Shown piece by piece: positions 55,415 through 64,000 of a stretch of 64,000 bases of DNA. A program made the position numbers and the translations under genes. Location of the stretch: contig CP116670.1 in assembly GCA_028370155.1 (NCBI GenBank), positions 3,100,001 to 3,164,000 of the forward strand, given 5' to 3'. Under the pieces are notes generated by a model. That model did not search any database. It saw only the letters and a list, made by a program, of their open reading frames with translations, and was not told the DNA's origin. The stretch is from Arthrobacter sp. OVS8 (lineage in GTDB: Bacteria > Actinomycetota > Actinomycetes > Actinomycetales > Micrococcaceae). Position 1 is the stretch's first letter; every line of letters starts with the position of its first letter.

Positions 55415-57450
55415 TCAGCCGGGCGGGAACTCCGCGCCAAGCGCCGAGAGAACCCCGAAGGCCTTGGTCCGGATCTCCTCGTACTCCTCCTGCGGCGAGG
55501 AATCGGCCGTAATGGCCCCGCCCACGCCCAGGCTCAGTCCGGTGCCGCCGCCGGCCCGCTCCCGGAGCACCAGGGTCCGGATCGCAACGGCCAGGTCGGT
55601 GGCGCCGTTGAGCGAAAAATAGCCGATCGCGCCGGAGTAAACCCCCGCGGCGCGCCCTCCAGCCGGTCCAGGATGGCCATGGTGCTGACCTTGGGGGCGC
55701 CGGTCATGGAGCCGGCGGGGAAACACGCCGCGACGGCCTCGGCCCGCGGCATCCCGGGCCTGAGCCGGGCATCGATGGTGCTCACCATCTGGTGGACCGT
55801 GGCGTAGCTTTCGATCGCGCAGAGCCGGCTGACCGACACCGTGCCGGGCACCGCGAAATGGCTGAGGTCATTGCGCAGCAGGTCAACGATCATGATGTTC
55901 TCGGCTCGGTCCTTCGGGGAGGACTCGAGTTCCTGCCGCAGCTGCGCGTCCCGCGCGGGGTCCGCGTCCCGGTGCCGGGTGCCCTTGATCGGCTCGGCGC
56001 GCATCCGGCCGTCGGCCGCGATCCGCAGGAACCGCTCGGGCGAGGTGCTCGCCACCGTGAGGTCCCCGAAGCGCAGATAGCTCGCGAACGGGGCCGGATT
56101 CCTCCGGCGCAGCGCCAGATAGGCCTGCCGGGGGTCCAGGGCCGAAGCCGGAAGTTCTGCCGTCAGCGCGGTGGTCAGGCAGACCTCGTAGGTGTTGCCT
56201 TCGGCGATCTGGTACTGGGCCTCGTTGATTTTGGCCTTGTAGGCTCCCTCCGAGTCCCGTGCGGTGAAGTCGGGGGCAGCGCCAGCGCCGGTGCCAGTAT
56301 CCGTCCCGGACGGTTCGACGCCGGCGCCGGTGACGGCGGTGCGGGCGGCCCCGAGCCAGTCCCCGGCGTCGGGGGTGTCCAGCGCCAGCAGCCAGACCGT
56401 CCGCTCCACATGGTCCAGCACCACGGCGCGCCCGGCGAACAGCAGGCAGGCATCGGGGGATTCGGCCGTGACGTCGCTGCCGCCGGTCTCGCGTTTGAGT
56501 TCGTAGCCGAGGTAGCCGAGCCAGCCCAGGGTGAACTCGCAGGGGTACCCTTCGGGGCCGCGGACGGCGCGGCCGCCCCAGACGCCGTCGAGCCACCGGA
56601 AGAACGGCTCCTCCGTCCGGACAGCGGCGTTGCCGACGGTCACCTGGGTGCTGCCCGCAGTGTGCCGGACCGACTGGCCGAACGGGCCGCCGTCGTCGGC
56701 CAGGATGCTGAACCGGCTCCGTTCCGCCGCGGCGCCTTCGTCCGGCGGCAGGGACGAGTCGAGCCAGACGGCGTTGGCTGAGCGGCCGTAGAGGGACTCG
56801 AACAGCCGGGCAGGATCCGGCGCGGCTGTGATTCGTTCGGCGCGGAGCTCCAGGCCGCGGCGGGCGGCGAGTTCCGGGAGCATCACCGTGGACAAGGCCG
56901 GGAGGTACTGGAGGGCCTGGAGCACTTCGGCCGGGGCGGCGCCGTCGGCCAGGTTAAGCACGCGGACATCGGCCTGGGCCGGAACGTCGTCCACGGCCAG
57001 CCACTCCTCTTCCTGGGCGGCCCACTCGTCCCAGTACGGTGCGTAGCTGTCGCCGTCCCGGGCCAGGGCCCTGCTGCGTCGGTCCTGTTCGGGAGAATCG
57101 GCCCAGATGACCGCGGACAGATAGGGGCGGGCTGCCGCCGCGGCCGCGCCCACGCCTTCCACCAGGACGATTTCGGCCGGCCGGGTGGTGCGGGTGTCGC
57201 CGTCGTAATGCGCGTTCCAGTCCCAGCTGACCCATTCGGCGGGTTCGCCGCGGTGCAGCGGGGCCAGAACGGTCGAGGCGTAGCGTTCGATGCCGGCCGC
57301 TAGCCCGTTCCAGCCGGGGTAGATGTCCTCGAGGTGAAAGAGGGACACCTTGTGGTGCTCGCGGAGCCGTGCCGCCAATTCGATCGCCAGGGTGGTCTTG
57401 CCTGCGCCGGAGCGTCCGTCGATGGCGATGATGACGGGTGCAGGACTCAT
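55415..57450 (-). CDS. pabB: P-loop kinase domain fused to aminodeoxychorismate synthase component I (1 frameshift in sequence)
   Basis: This is a 678-residue fusion with one G restored near 55650. Residues 1 to about 190 are a uridine-kinase-like P-loop domain (IIAIDGRSGAGKTTLAIELA, FHLEDIYPGWNGL, EIVLVEGVGAAAAAARP). The rest is PabB: ERSRFSILADDGGPFGQSVR, QIAEGNTYEVCLTTALTAEL, STSPERFLRIAADGRMRAEP with IKGTRHRDAD, ENIMIVDLLRNDLSHFAVPG and FPAGSMTGAPKVSTMAILDR. PabB makes 4-amino-4-deoxychorismate from chorismate and ammonia for folate. The kinase half has no known part in this. The ATG overlaps the stop of the upstream phosphatase gene. Confidence 0.9.
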
Positions 57451-58068
57451 GAAGTAGAGCGTACCGGCTGCCATGCATTGGGTTGATCATGGGGTTGATC
57501 ACTGCCCAGATGTTGCCCGTCCGGTCGCCGGAGCACGGCGAGCTCGGCCCGGACGTGCGCCACGATCCCGGGAAGTGCCGCGTGGATCAGGTTCCAGGTG
57601 ACGTCGAAGTCCGCGTGGCCGCCGTACCAGGGGTCTTCGATGCCCTGGTCGAGGGGTCCTTGCCCGCGACGGCCGGATCGAAGCTGCGCAGCATCCTGAT
57701 CTTGGACAGGGACTCGCGGTCCGGCGCCGCCTGCTGCAGCCAGCCGAAGTGGTCCACGTCCAGGGCGAGGATGAGGTCGCGGCTGTGGAACCATTCCGCC
57801 CGCCATTCGCGCGCCACATGGTGGTCCGAGGGGATGCTGTGGGCGGTGAGCTTGCGGGCGGCCCGGGGATCAATCGGCCGCCCACCTCGTAGGCAGTGGT
57901 TCCGGCTGAGTCCACGACGGCGCCGGCCAGGCCCGCGGCGGCCATGGCCTCCGCCAGCATCAGTTCAGCCATCGGCGACCGGCAAATGTTGCCGGTGCAG
58001 ACCGCGATGATCCGGTACTGGTCCGGCGGTGAGGTCCCCGGCGGTGGGGTCCTCGGCGGTGATGTCAT
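57447..58068 (-). CDS. Low-molecular-weight protein tyrosine phosphatase (2 frameshifts in sequence)
   Basis: This 207-residue LMW-PTP has bases restored near 57885 and 57656. The phosphate loop is IIAVCTGNICRSPMAELMLA (CX5R intact). The general-acid motif is IEDPWYGGHADFDVTWNLIH, reached only after the second repair. VARELRAE-like spacing is kept as DHHVAREWRAEWFHSRDLIL. It removes phosphate from tyrosine or arginine of proteins, for example in capsule export control. It has a 4-base overlap with the kinase-PabB gene, which makes a two-gene operon; whether the kinase and the phosphatase act on the same target is an open question. Confidence 0.9.
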
Positions 58069-58179
58069 AGTGCAAGCATGAATCATGCGGGTTCCCCTTG
58101 GCTAGTTTCCGGACAGTGAACATTACAAAGCTTGTCACACTTGTATTCCGGGCTGTCACGCGGGGCTGTGAGCGGAGCG

Positions 58180-58803
58180 TCAGTGAATGAGGGCCAGCAT
58201 GACGCCGACGGCCATAAACAGCACGCCGAACGTCCGGTTGAGGATCCGCTGTCCGCGGGCATCGTGCGTGAAACGCTGGAAGGACTTGGCCCCGGCGGCG
58301 AAGAAGAACCACATCACCAGGATGTCGATCACCACCACGGTGGCTGACAGGATCAGGTACTGCGGCAGCAGCGGGTCCTCCGGGCGGATGAACTGGGGCA
58401 TAAAGGCCAGGAAAAACACGATCGCCTTGGGGTTCAGCAGGTTGACCCACAGGCCGCGGCGGAACATGGAGAGGCCCGGCTCGTTGCGCAGCGCGGCAGT
58501 CTTCTCCTGGTCCAGGTCGGGTTTGCGCCGGAACTGCTGGATGCCCAGGTAGACAAGGTAGGCCGCGCCGGCGTAGCGGATCGCGTTGAAGGCGACCGGC
58601 GAGCTGGCCACCAGGACGCCGACACCCAGGGCCACGATCACAACGTGCACGATCAGTGCCGCCTGCTGCCCCAGGATTCCCCAGATGGCGCGCCGGAAAC
58701 CGGAGTTCAGCGAGTTGCTCATGGTGTTGATGGCGCCCGCGCCGGGCGTGAAGCTGATCAGGACGCCGGCGCCCGCCAGGGCCAGCCAAAGGGAGGGTTG
58801 CAC
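58180..58803 (-). CDS. LysE/RhtB-family amino acid exporter
   Basis: This intact 207-residue protein with about six spans is a typical LysE-superfamily exporter. It begins LWLALAGAGVLISFTPGAGA and has SGFRRAIWGILGQQAALIVH, the YAGAAYLVYLGIQQFRRKPD helix and FRRGLWVNLLNPKAIVFFLA. The ISFTPGAGAIN motif near the N-terminus is family diagnostic. The substrate (homoserine, threonine, leucine or other) cannot be told. Confidence 0.92.
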   Translation of the reverse strand: MQPSLWLALAGAGVLISFTPGAGAINTMSNSLNSGFRRAIWGILGQQAALIVHVVIVALGVGVLVASSPVAFNAIRYAGAAYLVYLGIQQFRRKPDLDQEKTAALRNEPGLSMFRRGLWVNLLNPKAIVFFLAFMPQFIRPEDPLLPQYLILSATVVVIDILVMWFFFAAGAKSFQRFTHDARGQRILNRTFGVLFMAVGVMLALIH

Positions 58804-58911
58804 GGAGCCAGTTTACGGCCGCGGGCGGGAGGAAGTTCCGGCAGGAGGGACATAGTCGTGTCACATTCCGCGCGGCACCGGCGGCTGGCCGGCGCCCGGG
58901 ACCGGCGCAGC

Positions 58912-59726
58912 TCAGGCCCGGGCGATGACCTCGCCGTTGGGGATCAGGAACCAGCCGTCGTCCGTGGAGCCCCAGCGGTGCCAGCCGGCCGAAATCCGGG
59001 CCAGATCGGCGGCGTTGGCGAAGCCGTACTCGAGCGCCTGGTCCGCGAAGGCCGAGTGCAGCACCCGTTCGCCCCACACCCGTGCCTGCCAGCGGCGCTG
59101 CTGGCCGGTGGCGTAGAGCCAGTTGCTGCTGGAGGGTGCGACGTCGGTGAACCCGGCGGACTGGGCCCAGGACACCAGGCGGCGGCCGGCGTCGGGCTCG
59201 GCCCCGTTGCGGCGTGCAATCCGCTGGTAGAGCTCCATCCATTCATCCAGCTCGGGGACGGCCGGGAACCAGCTCATGCCGTGGAAATCGGCGTCGCGCA
59301 CCGCCACGATCCCGCCGGGTTTGGCGACGCGGCGCATTTCCCGCAGGGCGGCGACCGGGTCCGTGAGGTGTTGCAGCACCTGGTGGGCGTGCACGACGTC
59401 GAACGTTTCATCCTCGAAGTCGAGGTCGTAGATGTTGCCGGCGACAAACTCGACATTCTGCACGCCGCGCTCGGCCGCGAGGGCAGTCGCGTGGCTGATC
59501 ACCTCGGGCGAGCGGTCCAGCCCCGTGACTTTCCCGGGGAGACGAGCCCGGCGAAATCGCACGTGATGCTGCCCGGACCGCAGCCGACGTCGAGCACCGA
59601 GGCTCCGGGCGTGAGGTGCGGGATCACAAAAGCTGCGGAGTTCTCCGCCGTCCGCGAGGCGTGGGCGCGGACCACCGACTCGTGGTGCCCGTGGCTGTAC
59701 ACATCTTCAGGCTGCTGCGCACTCAT
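58912..59726 (-). CDS. SAM-dependent class I methyltransferase (1 frameshift in sequence)
   Basis: This 271-residue methyltransferase has one base restored near 59540. Motif I is SVLDVGCGPGSITCDFAGLV. After the repair comes VTGLDRSPEVISHATALAAE (acidic end of beta-2), then NVEFVAGNIYDLDFEDETFD (motif II) and HQVLQHLTDPVAALREMRRV with AKPGGIVAVRDADFHG (post-I). The group resembles UbiE-like/small-molecule methyltransferases; the substrate is unknown. It stands alone on the minus strand. Confidence 0.88.
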
Positions 59727-59848
59727 AATGAAACGCTACCGCCACGGGCGGGCAAATCCGCGGAAGCGGGGAAGCAGCAGGGAGGAAGACGGCAGGATTT
59801 CATGCCTGCCCGTCTGTTTTGCCGCTTCTGCCCGGGGCCGTGGTGCGG

Positions 59849-61263
59849 ATGATTAGAGGAGTGAACATCAACAGCAGCAACCAGGCAGGGCTCGGGCTGT
59901 TCCGGGCGACCGGTATCTACGTCGGGGCGATCCTGGGCTCCGGCATCCTGGTCCTCCCGGCGATCGCCGCCAAGGAGGCGGGCCCGGCGTCGCTCCTGGC
60001 CTGGACCCTGCTGCTCGTGTTTTGCACCCCGGTGGCCTTCAGCTTCGCGGAGATGAGCCGCCAGCAGCCCGACGCCGGCGGAATCGCCCACTTCGTGACG
60101 CGCGCCTACGGGCGCCGCGCCTCGGCCGTGGCGGGCTACCTCTTCTACTTCGCCATTCCCTTCGGCGCTCCCGCGACGGCGGTCATCGGCGGCAACTACA
60201 TCGCCCACGCCCTGGGCGGGGACGCGCGACGGCGTTGGTGGCGGCCGCGCTGCTGCTGGCCGCCGCATTCGCGAGCAACGCCGTCGGGATCCGGATGTCC
60301 AGCGGCATCCAGCTGGTGCTGATGGTGCTGCTGGTCGGGCTGCTGGCGCTGGCGGTCGCCCTCGCCGCGCCGTTCGCCAGGGCCGAAAACTTCACGCCGT
60401 TCGCGCCGCACGGCTACTGGGCCGTGGGCGGGGTGGCCAGCCTGCTCTTCTTCTGCTTCGCCGGCTGGGAGGCGGTCACGCACCTTGCCGGGGAATTCCG
60501 CAATCCGGAACGGGACCTCAAGCGGGCCACATGGCTCACCCTGATCGTGGTGGGCGTGGTGTACATCGGCGTCGTGGCGGCCTCGGTGGCCGTGCTGGGT
60601 CCGGCCCTCCCCGGCAGCGATGTGCCGATCGCGCAACTGCTCGAAAAGGGGCTGGGCGGACTCGCCGCCCCGCTGACAGCCGTCGCGGCCGCGGTGCTGA
60701 CCTTCGGTCCGATCAACACCTTCGTTGCCGGTGCCAGCCGGTTGGGTGCGAGCCTGGCGTCCGACGGCGTGCTGCCACGGTCCCTCGCGCGGGCCGCCGG
60801 TCCGGGCCGGGTACCCGCGGCCAGCCTTGGACTGCTGGCCGTGATGACGTTCCTGTCCTTCGGGGCGGCCGTGGCCGGCTTGAGCAACATGCAGTTCCAG
60901 ATCGGGGCGGCCTCGGCCTGCTTCACAGCCGTGACGGCGTTCGGCCTGGTGGCCGGGATCCGTCTGCTGCCCGCCCGGACGCCGGCCTGGTACGGCGTTA
61001 TTGTGGCCGCCGTTGTGATGCTGGCCGTGCTGCTCTTCAGCGGCTGGGCGCTTGTGGTCCCCCTGGGCCTGGCCGCGGGGGCCGTCTGGGCGGCCCGCCC
61101 GGCGGGTTGGGGAGGGCTGAGGGGACTGCCGGCGGTCTGGGCGGGCCGGAGAGGGCTGCCGGCGGGGCGGAGATGGCTGCCAGCTGGGCGCCCGAAATCG
61201 GCGGCTACTGCGGGTCAGCTGGAGACGGTGCCGTCTGCTGCGCCGCCTCCTGTCCGGCCCTGA
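59849..61263 (+). CDS. APC amino acid permease, YjeH-like (1 frameshift in sequence)
   Basis: This is a 471-residue permease with one G restored near 60231. It has LFRATGIYVGAILGSGILVL (TM1 signature), SFAEMSRQQPDAGGIAHFVT, LFFCFAGWEAVTHLAGEFRN with PERDLKRATW, and TFGPINTFVAGASRLGASLA. YjeH of E. coli exports methionine and branched-chain amino acids, which suggests export here, though this is inferred. The C-terminal 60 residues are repetitive (GLPAVWAGRRGLPAGRRWLP) and coded by short GC-rich repeats at about 61120-61190. They overlap the convergent MarR gene by 59 bases, so the true end may be earlier. Confidence 0.85.
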
Positions 61264-61718
61264 CCGTCGCCTCGATCATCGACGTCATGAACCGGGTGGC
61301 GATCTCAAGCTCCTCCGGGGTGAATTCGGCCATCGCGGCGTCCATGTGGCGGGCCAGCGGAAGGAACATGGCGCCGCCGTCGCGGTAGGCCTTGGGGGTC
61401 ATCCGTAGCTGGACCTGGCGGCGGTCCGTGCCAAGCCGTTCCCGGACCACGTGCCCGGACTTATACAGCCGGTCGATCAGCGCCGTCGTGGCGGGGAGCT
61501 GAGGTGGAGTTCCTTGCGGAGCACCCGGGCGTGACGATCTGGTTCCGAGCGGTGTGTTGCATGATCACGGCCAGCGCGTTGAGGTCTGTGCGGTGCATAT
61601 CGTTGCGGCCGCCGGCGGAATCCACGTAGCGGTTGGCTTCGAGGCTGAACTCCTGGAGCAGGCGGACCAGCGGAGGCGGCCCGGACGATTCGGGGCGGCC
61701 CGACGGATCAACTGTCAC
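61205..61718 (-). CDS. MarR-family transcriptional regulator (2 frameshifts in sequence)
   Basis: This 171-residue MarR protein has bases restored near 61530 and 61507. The N-terminal helix reads LVRLLQEFSLEANRYVDSAG. The HTH spans DLNALAVIMQHTARNQIVTP, VLRKELHLSSPATTALIDRL, and the wing is GHVVRERLGTDRRQVQLRMT. The C-terminal dimer helix includes FTPEELEIATRFMTSMIEAT. GTG 61718 has AGGAGG upstream. It is divergent from the MMPL transporter and most likely represses it through the palindrome at 61849. Confidence 0.88.
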
Positions 61719-61848
61719 GGTGCACCCTCCTCTTCCTGTCGCTGTGTCGCCGCAGTTGGTGGCGCCCTCCGGAGTTTACTTCAGCAGGCTGACGCAGCGG
61801 ACCCGGACCGGTCGCGAAAGGATTCCCAAATTTTGGACACTTACGGGT

Positions 61849-61867
61849 TATCTCCATTGTGGAGATA
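61849..61867. promoter_or_regulatory. MarR-type operator in the MarR/MMPL divergent promoter
   Basis: TATCTCCA-TTG-TGGAGATA is a perfect 8-bp dyad with a 3-base spacer. A -10-like TATGAT follows at 61871-61876, so bound repressor would cover the -35/-10 spacer of the MMPL promoter. Confidence 0.75.
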
Positions 61868-61918
61868 GTCTATGATGGACTCAATTCTACTCCTCCGAGG
61901 ATTACATCAGAAGGTCAC

Positions 61919-64000
61919 ATGAAAAACTCCCAGCCCCCGCCGCCTTCGGAAAACCGCGGCGAAATCGGATCCCCGCACCCCGGTTCAGCAGCGCGGTCGT
62001 CCGAAAGCGGCGCAGCAAACCGAAAGCGACCCTTCTGGCTGCGCTGGCTGGTTCCCGTGCTGCTGGTTTTCACCTGGCTGGCCATCGCCGGGATCGGCGG
62101 ACCCACCTTCGGCCGTTTGGAGGAGGTCTCCTCGAACGACCAGGCGTCCTTCCTCCCGGCGGGGGCCGAGGCCACGGCGGCCCAGGACTGGCAGGCCAAG
62201 TTCCGCGACACCAATGAGATCCCCGCCGTCATTGTCATCGAGAGCGACTCCGCCTTCACCCCGGCCCAGCTTGGTGAGGTGGCAGCCCTCAAGGGAGATC
62301 TTGAGGCCGTGGGTGCCGGCAGTACTGTCATCGGCCCCATCCCGTCCGAGGACGGCAAGGCCGTGCAGTTCGTTGTGCCGATCGATTCGGCCGGCGAAGT
62401 GAAGGAAGTCGTCGCGGAACTCCGCGACGAGGTGCAGGCGTCCGCCCCGGAGGGCATGCAGACCTTCGTGACCGGCCCGGCCGGGCTGACGGCGGATCTG
62501 GTCAGCGCCTTCGCCGGCATTGACGGCATCCTGCTGCTGGTGGCTCTGGGCGCCGTCTTCCTGATCCTGCTCATTGTCTACCGCTCGCTGCTACTGCCGA
62601 TCGCTGTGCTGTTCACGTCCGTCTTCGCCCTGTGCGCCGCCATCCTGCTGGTTTTTGGCATGGCGAAACTGGGCTGGATCCAGCTCAACGGCCAGAGCCA
62701 GGGCATCCTGTCCATCCTGGTGATCGGCGCCGCCACGGACTACGCGCTGCTCTACGTGGCACGGTTCCGCGAAGCCCTGACGCACACCACCAACCGCACG
62801 GCAGCCGTACTGACCGCGTGGAAAAACTCCTGGGAACCCATCGTTGCCTCCGGCGCGACGGTCATCATCGCCCTGCTCTGCCTGCTGTTCTCCGACCTCA
62901 ACTCCAACAAGGCCCTCGGACCGGTGGCCGCAGCGGGCATCCTCTGCTCGCTCTTCGCCGCGCTGACCCTGCTGCCGGCGCTGATGGCGCTGCTGGGCCG
63001 CGCCGCTTTCTGGCCCTTCGTGCCCAAGCTGCTCCCGGAGACCGAGCGCGAGCCTGAACTCGTCACCGGCCTTGAAGGGCAGAAGGGCGTGTGGCGCGCC
63101 ACCGGCTCCCTCGTTTCCCGCCGGCCCCGGACCGTCTGGATCGCCTCCGTGCTGCTGCTCCTCGTGGCCTCGGCCGGCGTCCTGCAGCTCAAGGCCAACG
63201 GCGTCCCGCAGACCGACGTCATCCTCACCGCCTCCAACGCCGTCGACGGCCAGGACGCCCTGGCCCGGCACTTCGACGCCGGCTCCGGCAGTCCCGCCGT
63301 GATCGTCACCGACGAAGCGAAGGCCCAGGAAGTGCTGGAACAGACCAAGGCGACCGACGGCGTCGGGGACGCCTACCTGCTGGCCGACGGCGGCGCGCCG
63401 ATCACCGGCGCACCGGCTGCTCCCGGCGCTCCCGCGGCTCCCACGGAACCGGCGGTGCGGGACGGCAAGGTCCTGATCAACGCCACACTGAACTTCGCCG
63501 CGGACTCCAACGAGGCGGAAAACGTTGTGGTGGCCCTCCGCGAGGACCTCAAGAAGATCGACGACGGCGCACTGGTGGGCGGCGTGACCGCCACTGCCCT
63601 GGACACGAACACCACCGCCCAGCGCGACCTCGTCACCATCATCCCGGTGGTCCTCGCGGTCATCCTGGTTATCCTGATGCTGCTGCTGCGCTCGGTGCTG
63701 GCGCCGGTGCTGCTGGTGGCCTCGGTGGTCCTGTCCTACGGCGCCGCGATGGGCGTCTCCGCCGTCGTGTTCAACAACGTCTTCGGCTTCCCGGGAGCGG
63801 ACGCCACGGTCCCGCTCTTCGGGTTCGTCTTCCTCGTCGCGCTGGGGGTGGACTACAACATCTTCCTGATGAGCCGGGTCCGGGAGGAGTCCCTGAAGCA
63901 CGGCACCCGGTCCGGCGTCCTGCGCGGCCTGGGCGTCACGGGCGGGGTGATCACGTCCGCCGGTGTGGTGCTCGCGGCCACCTTCGCGGCCCTGGGCGTC
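61919..64000 (+). CDS. MMPL-family RND-type transporter (partial, continues past window end)
   Basis: 694 codons are visible in one unbroken frame from ATG 61919, with AGAAGG upstream. A proline/serine-rich cytosolic N-tail leads to TM1 (LRWLVPVLLVFTWLAIAGIG). A periplasmic domain follows (FLPAGAEATAAQDWQAKFRD), then five spans with the proton-relay region ILVIGAATDYALLYVARFRE. The second half repeats the plan: TM7 at RRPRTVWIASVLLLLVASAG and a second relay FVFLVALGVDYNIFLMSRVR. MMPL proteins export lipids, peptides or drugs using the proton gradient. The adjacent MarR gene suggests induction by a small toxic compound. The C-terminus lies beyond base 64000. Confidence 0.93.
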   Translation, partial: MKNSQPPPPSENRGEIGSPHPGSAARSSESGAANRKRPFWLRWLVPVLLVFTWLAIAGIGGPTFGRLEEVSSNDQASFLPAGAEATAAQDWQAKFRDTNEIPAVIVIESDSAFTPAQLGEVAALKGDLEAVGAGSTVIGPIPSEDGKAVQFVVPIDSAGEVKEVVAELRDEVQASAPEGMQTFVTGPAGLTADLVSAFAGIDGILLLVALGAVFLILLIVYRSLLLPIAVLFTSVFALCAAILLVFGMAKLGWIQLNGQSQGILSILVIGAATDYALLYVARFREALTHTTNRTAAVLTAWKNSWEPIVASGATVIIALLCLLFSDLNSNKALGPVAAAGILCSLFAALTLLPALMALLGRAAFWPFVPKLLPETEREPELVTGLEGQKGVWRATGSLVSRRPRTVWIASVLLLLVASAGVLQLKANGVPQTDVILTASNAVDGQDALARHFDAGSGSPAVIVTDEAKAQEVLEQTKATDGVGDAYLLADGGAPITGAPAAPGAPAAPTEPAVRDGKVLINATLNFAADSNEAENVVVALREDLKKIDDGALVGGVTATALDTNTTAQRDLVTIIPVVLAVILVILMLLLRSVLAPVLLVASVVLSYGAAMGVSAVVFNNVFGFPGADATVPLFGFVFLVALGVDYNIFLMSRVREESLKHGTRSGVLRGLGVTGGVITSAGVVLAATFAALGV

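Noticed and set aside
62591-63901. 436-codon open frame on the minus strand under the MMPL gene
   Set aside because: The plus-strand MMPL frame is continuous from 61919 to the window end with all family motifs, so the antisense frame is a shadow.
1-64000. Prophage, integrative element or genomic island boundaries
   Set aside because: No integrase, transposase, phage structural gene or direct repeats around the single tRNA gene were seen, and base composition looks even.

Overview
The window is about 64 kb of high-GC DNA with densely packed, often stop-start overlapping genes. The gene content points to a high-GC actinobacterium, most likely Micrococcaceae (Arthrobacter/Pseudarthrobacter type). 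Supporting features are a DCD:DUT-type dCTP deaminase, a PaaX-type regulator, a DtxR/IdeR-like iron box, a SAM-IV-like riboswitch, a YkoEDC-type ECF transporter behind a TPP riboswitch and a DUF4235 protein. I see no phage, insertion sequence, rRNA, CRISPR array or replication origin.

One property shapes the whole annotation. About 34 of the 55 or so protein genes contain one to four apparent frameshifts. Each is repaired by adding a single base, nearly always in a G or C run or a GG/CC pair, and every repaired gene becomes an exact multiple of three. I read these as consensus deletions in the sequence, not gene decay, and give each such gene as one entry with the approximate break points.

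Layout. 1-7.1 kb: panD (partial), a LysR regulator, and an amino acid permease and putA that share a 31-bp promoter element (proline/amino acid use). 7.3-12.5 kb: LysR and a divergent exporter, a carboxyethylornithine-synthase-like dehydrogenase, tRNA-Gly(CCC) and a phosphotransferase. 12.7-24.4 kb: a catabolic island for 2-aminobenzoate (anthranilate) or a close analogue through CoA thioesters: PaaX, RidA, FAH hydrolase, cupin, TesB, aryl-CoA ligase, the two-domain anthraniloyl-CoA monooxygenase/reductase, a hotdog thioesterase, a ThDP enzyme and an aromatic acid importer. 24.5-35.5 kb: SRPBCC protein, dcd, a KhtTU-like K+/H+ antiporter, a UMF1-type carrier and a complete Mrp (Mnh) Na+/H+ antiporter operon. 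36.6-39.9 kb: TPP riboswitch and ykoEDC. 39.9-42.7 kb: a siderophore-type acyltransferase and a cytosolic penicillin-acylase homologue behind an iron box. 42.9-44.4 kb: an XRE-HTH/MurA fusion with a cluster of upstream repeats. 44.5-52 kb: YbdK ligase, a SAM-IV-like riboswitch with DUF1737, rhodanese and metZ, and a divergent three-gene set (NtaA/DszA-type monooxygenase, an ammonia-lyase homologue without the MIO triad, a cysteine-synthase-like enzyme). 52-64 kb: lipoprotein, pabC, cardiolipin synthase, a kinase-PabB fusion with an LMW phosphatase, LysE exporter, methyltransferase, APC permease, and MarR with a divergent MMPL transporter (cut by the window end).

The best candidates for undescribed biology are the HTH-MurA fusion, the MIO-less lyase operon next to the SAM riboswitch, the iron-boxed acylase/acyltransferase pair and the kinase-PabB fusion.
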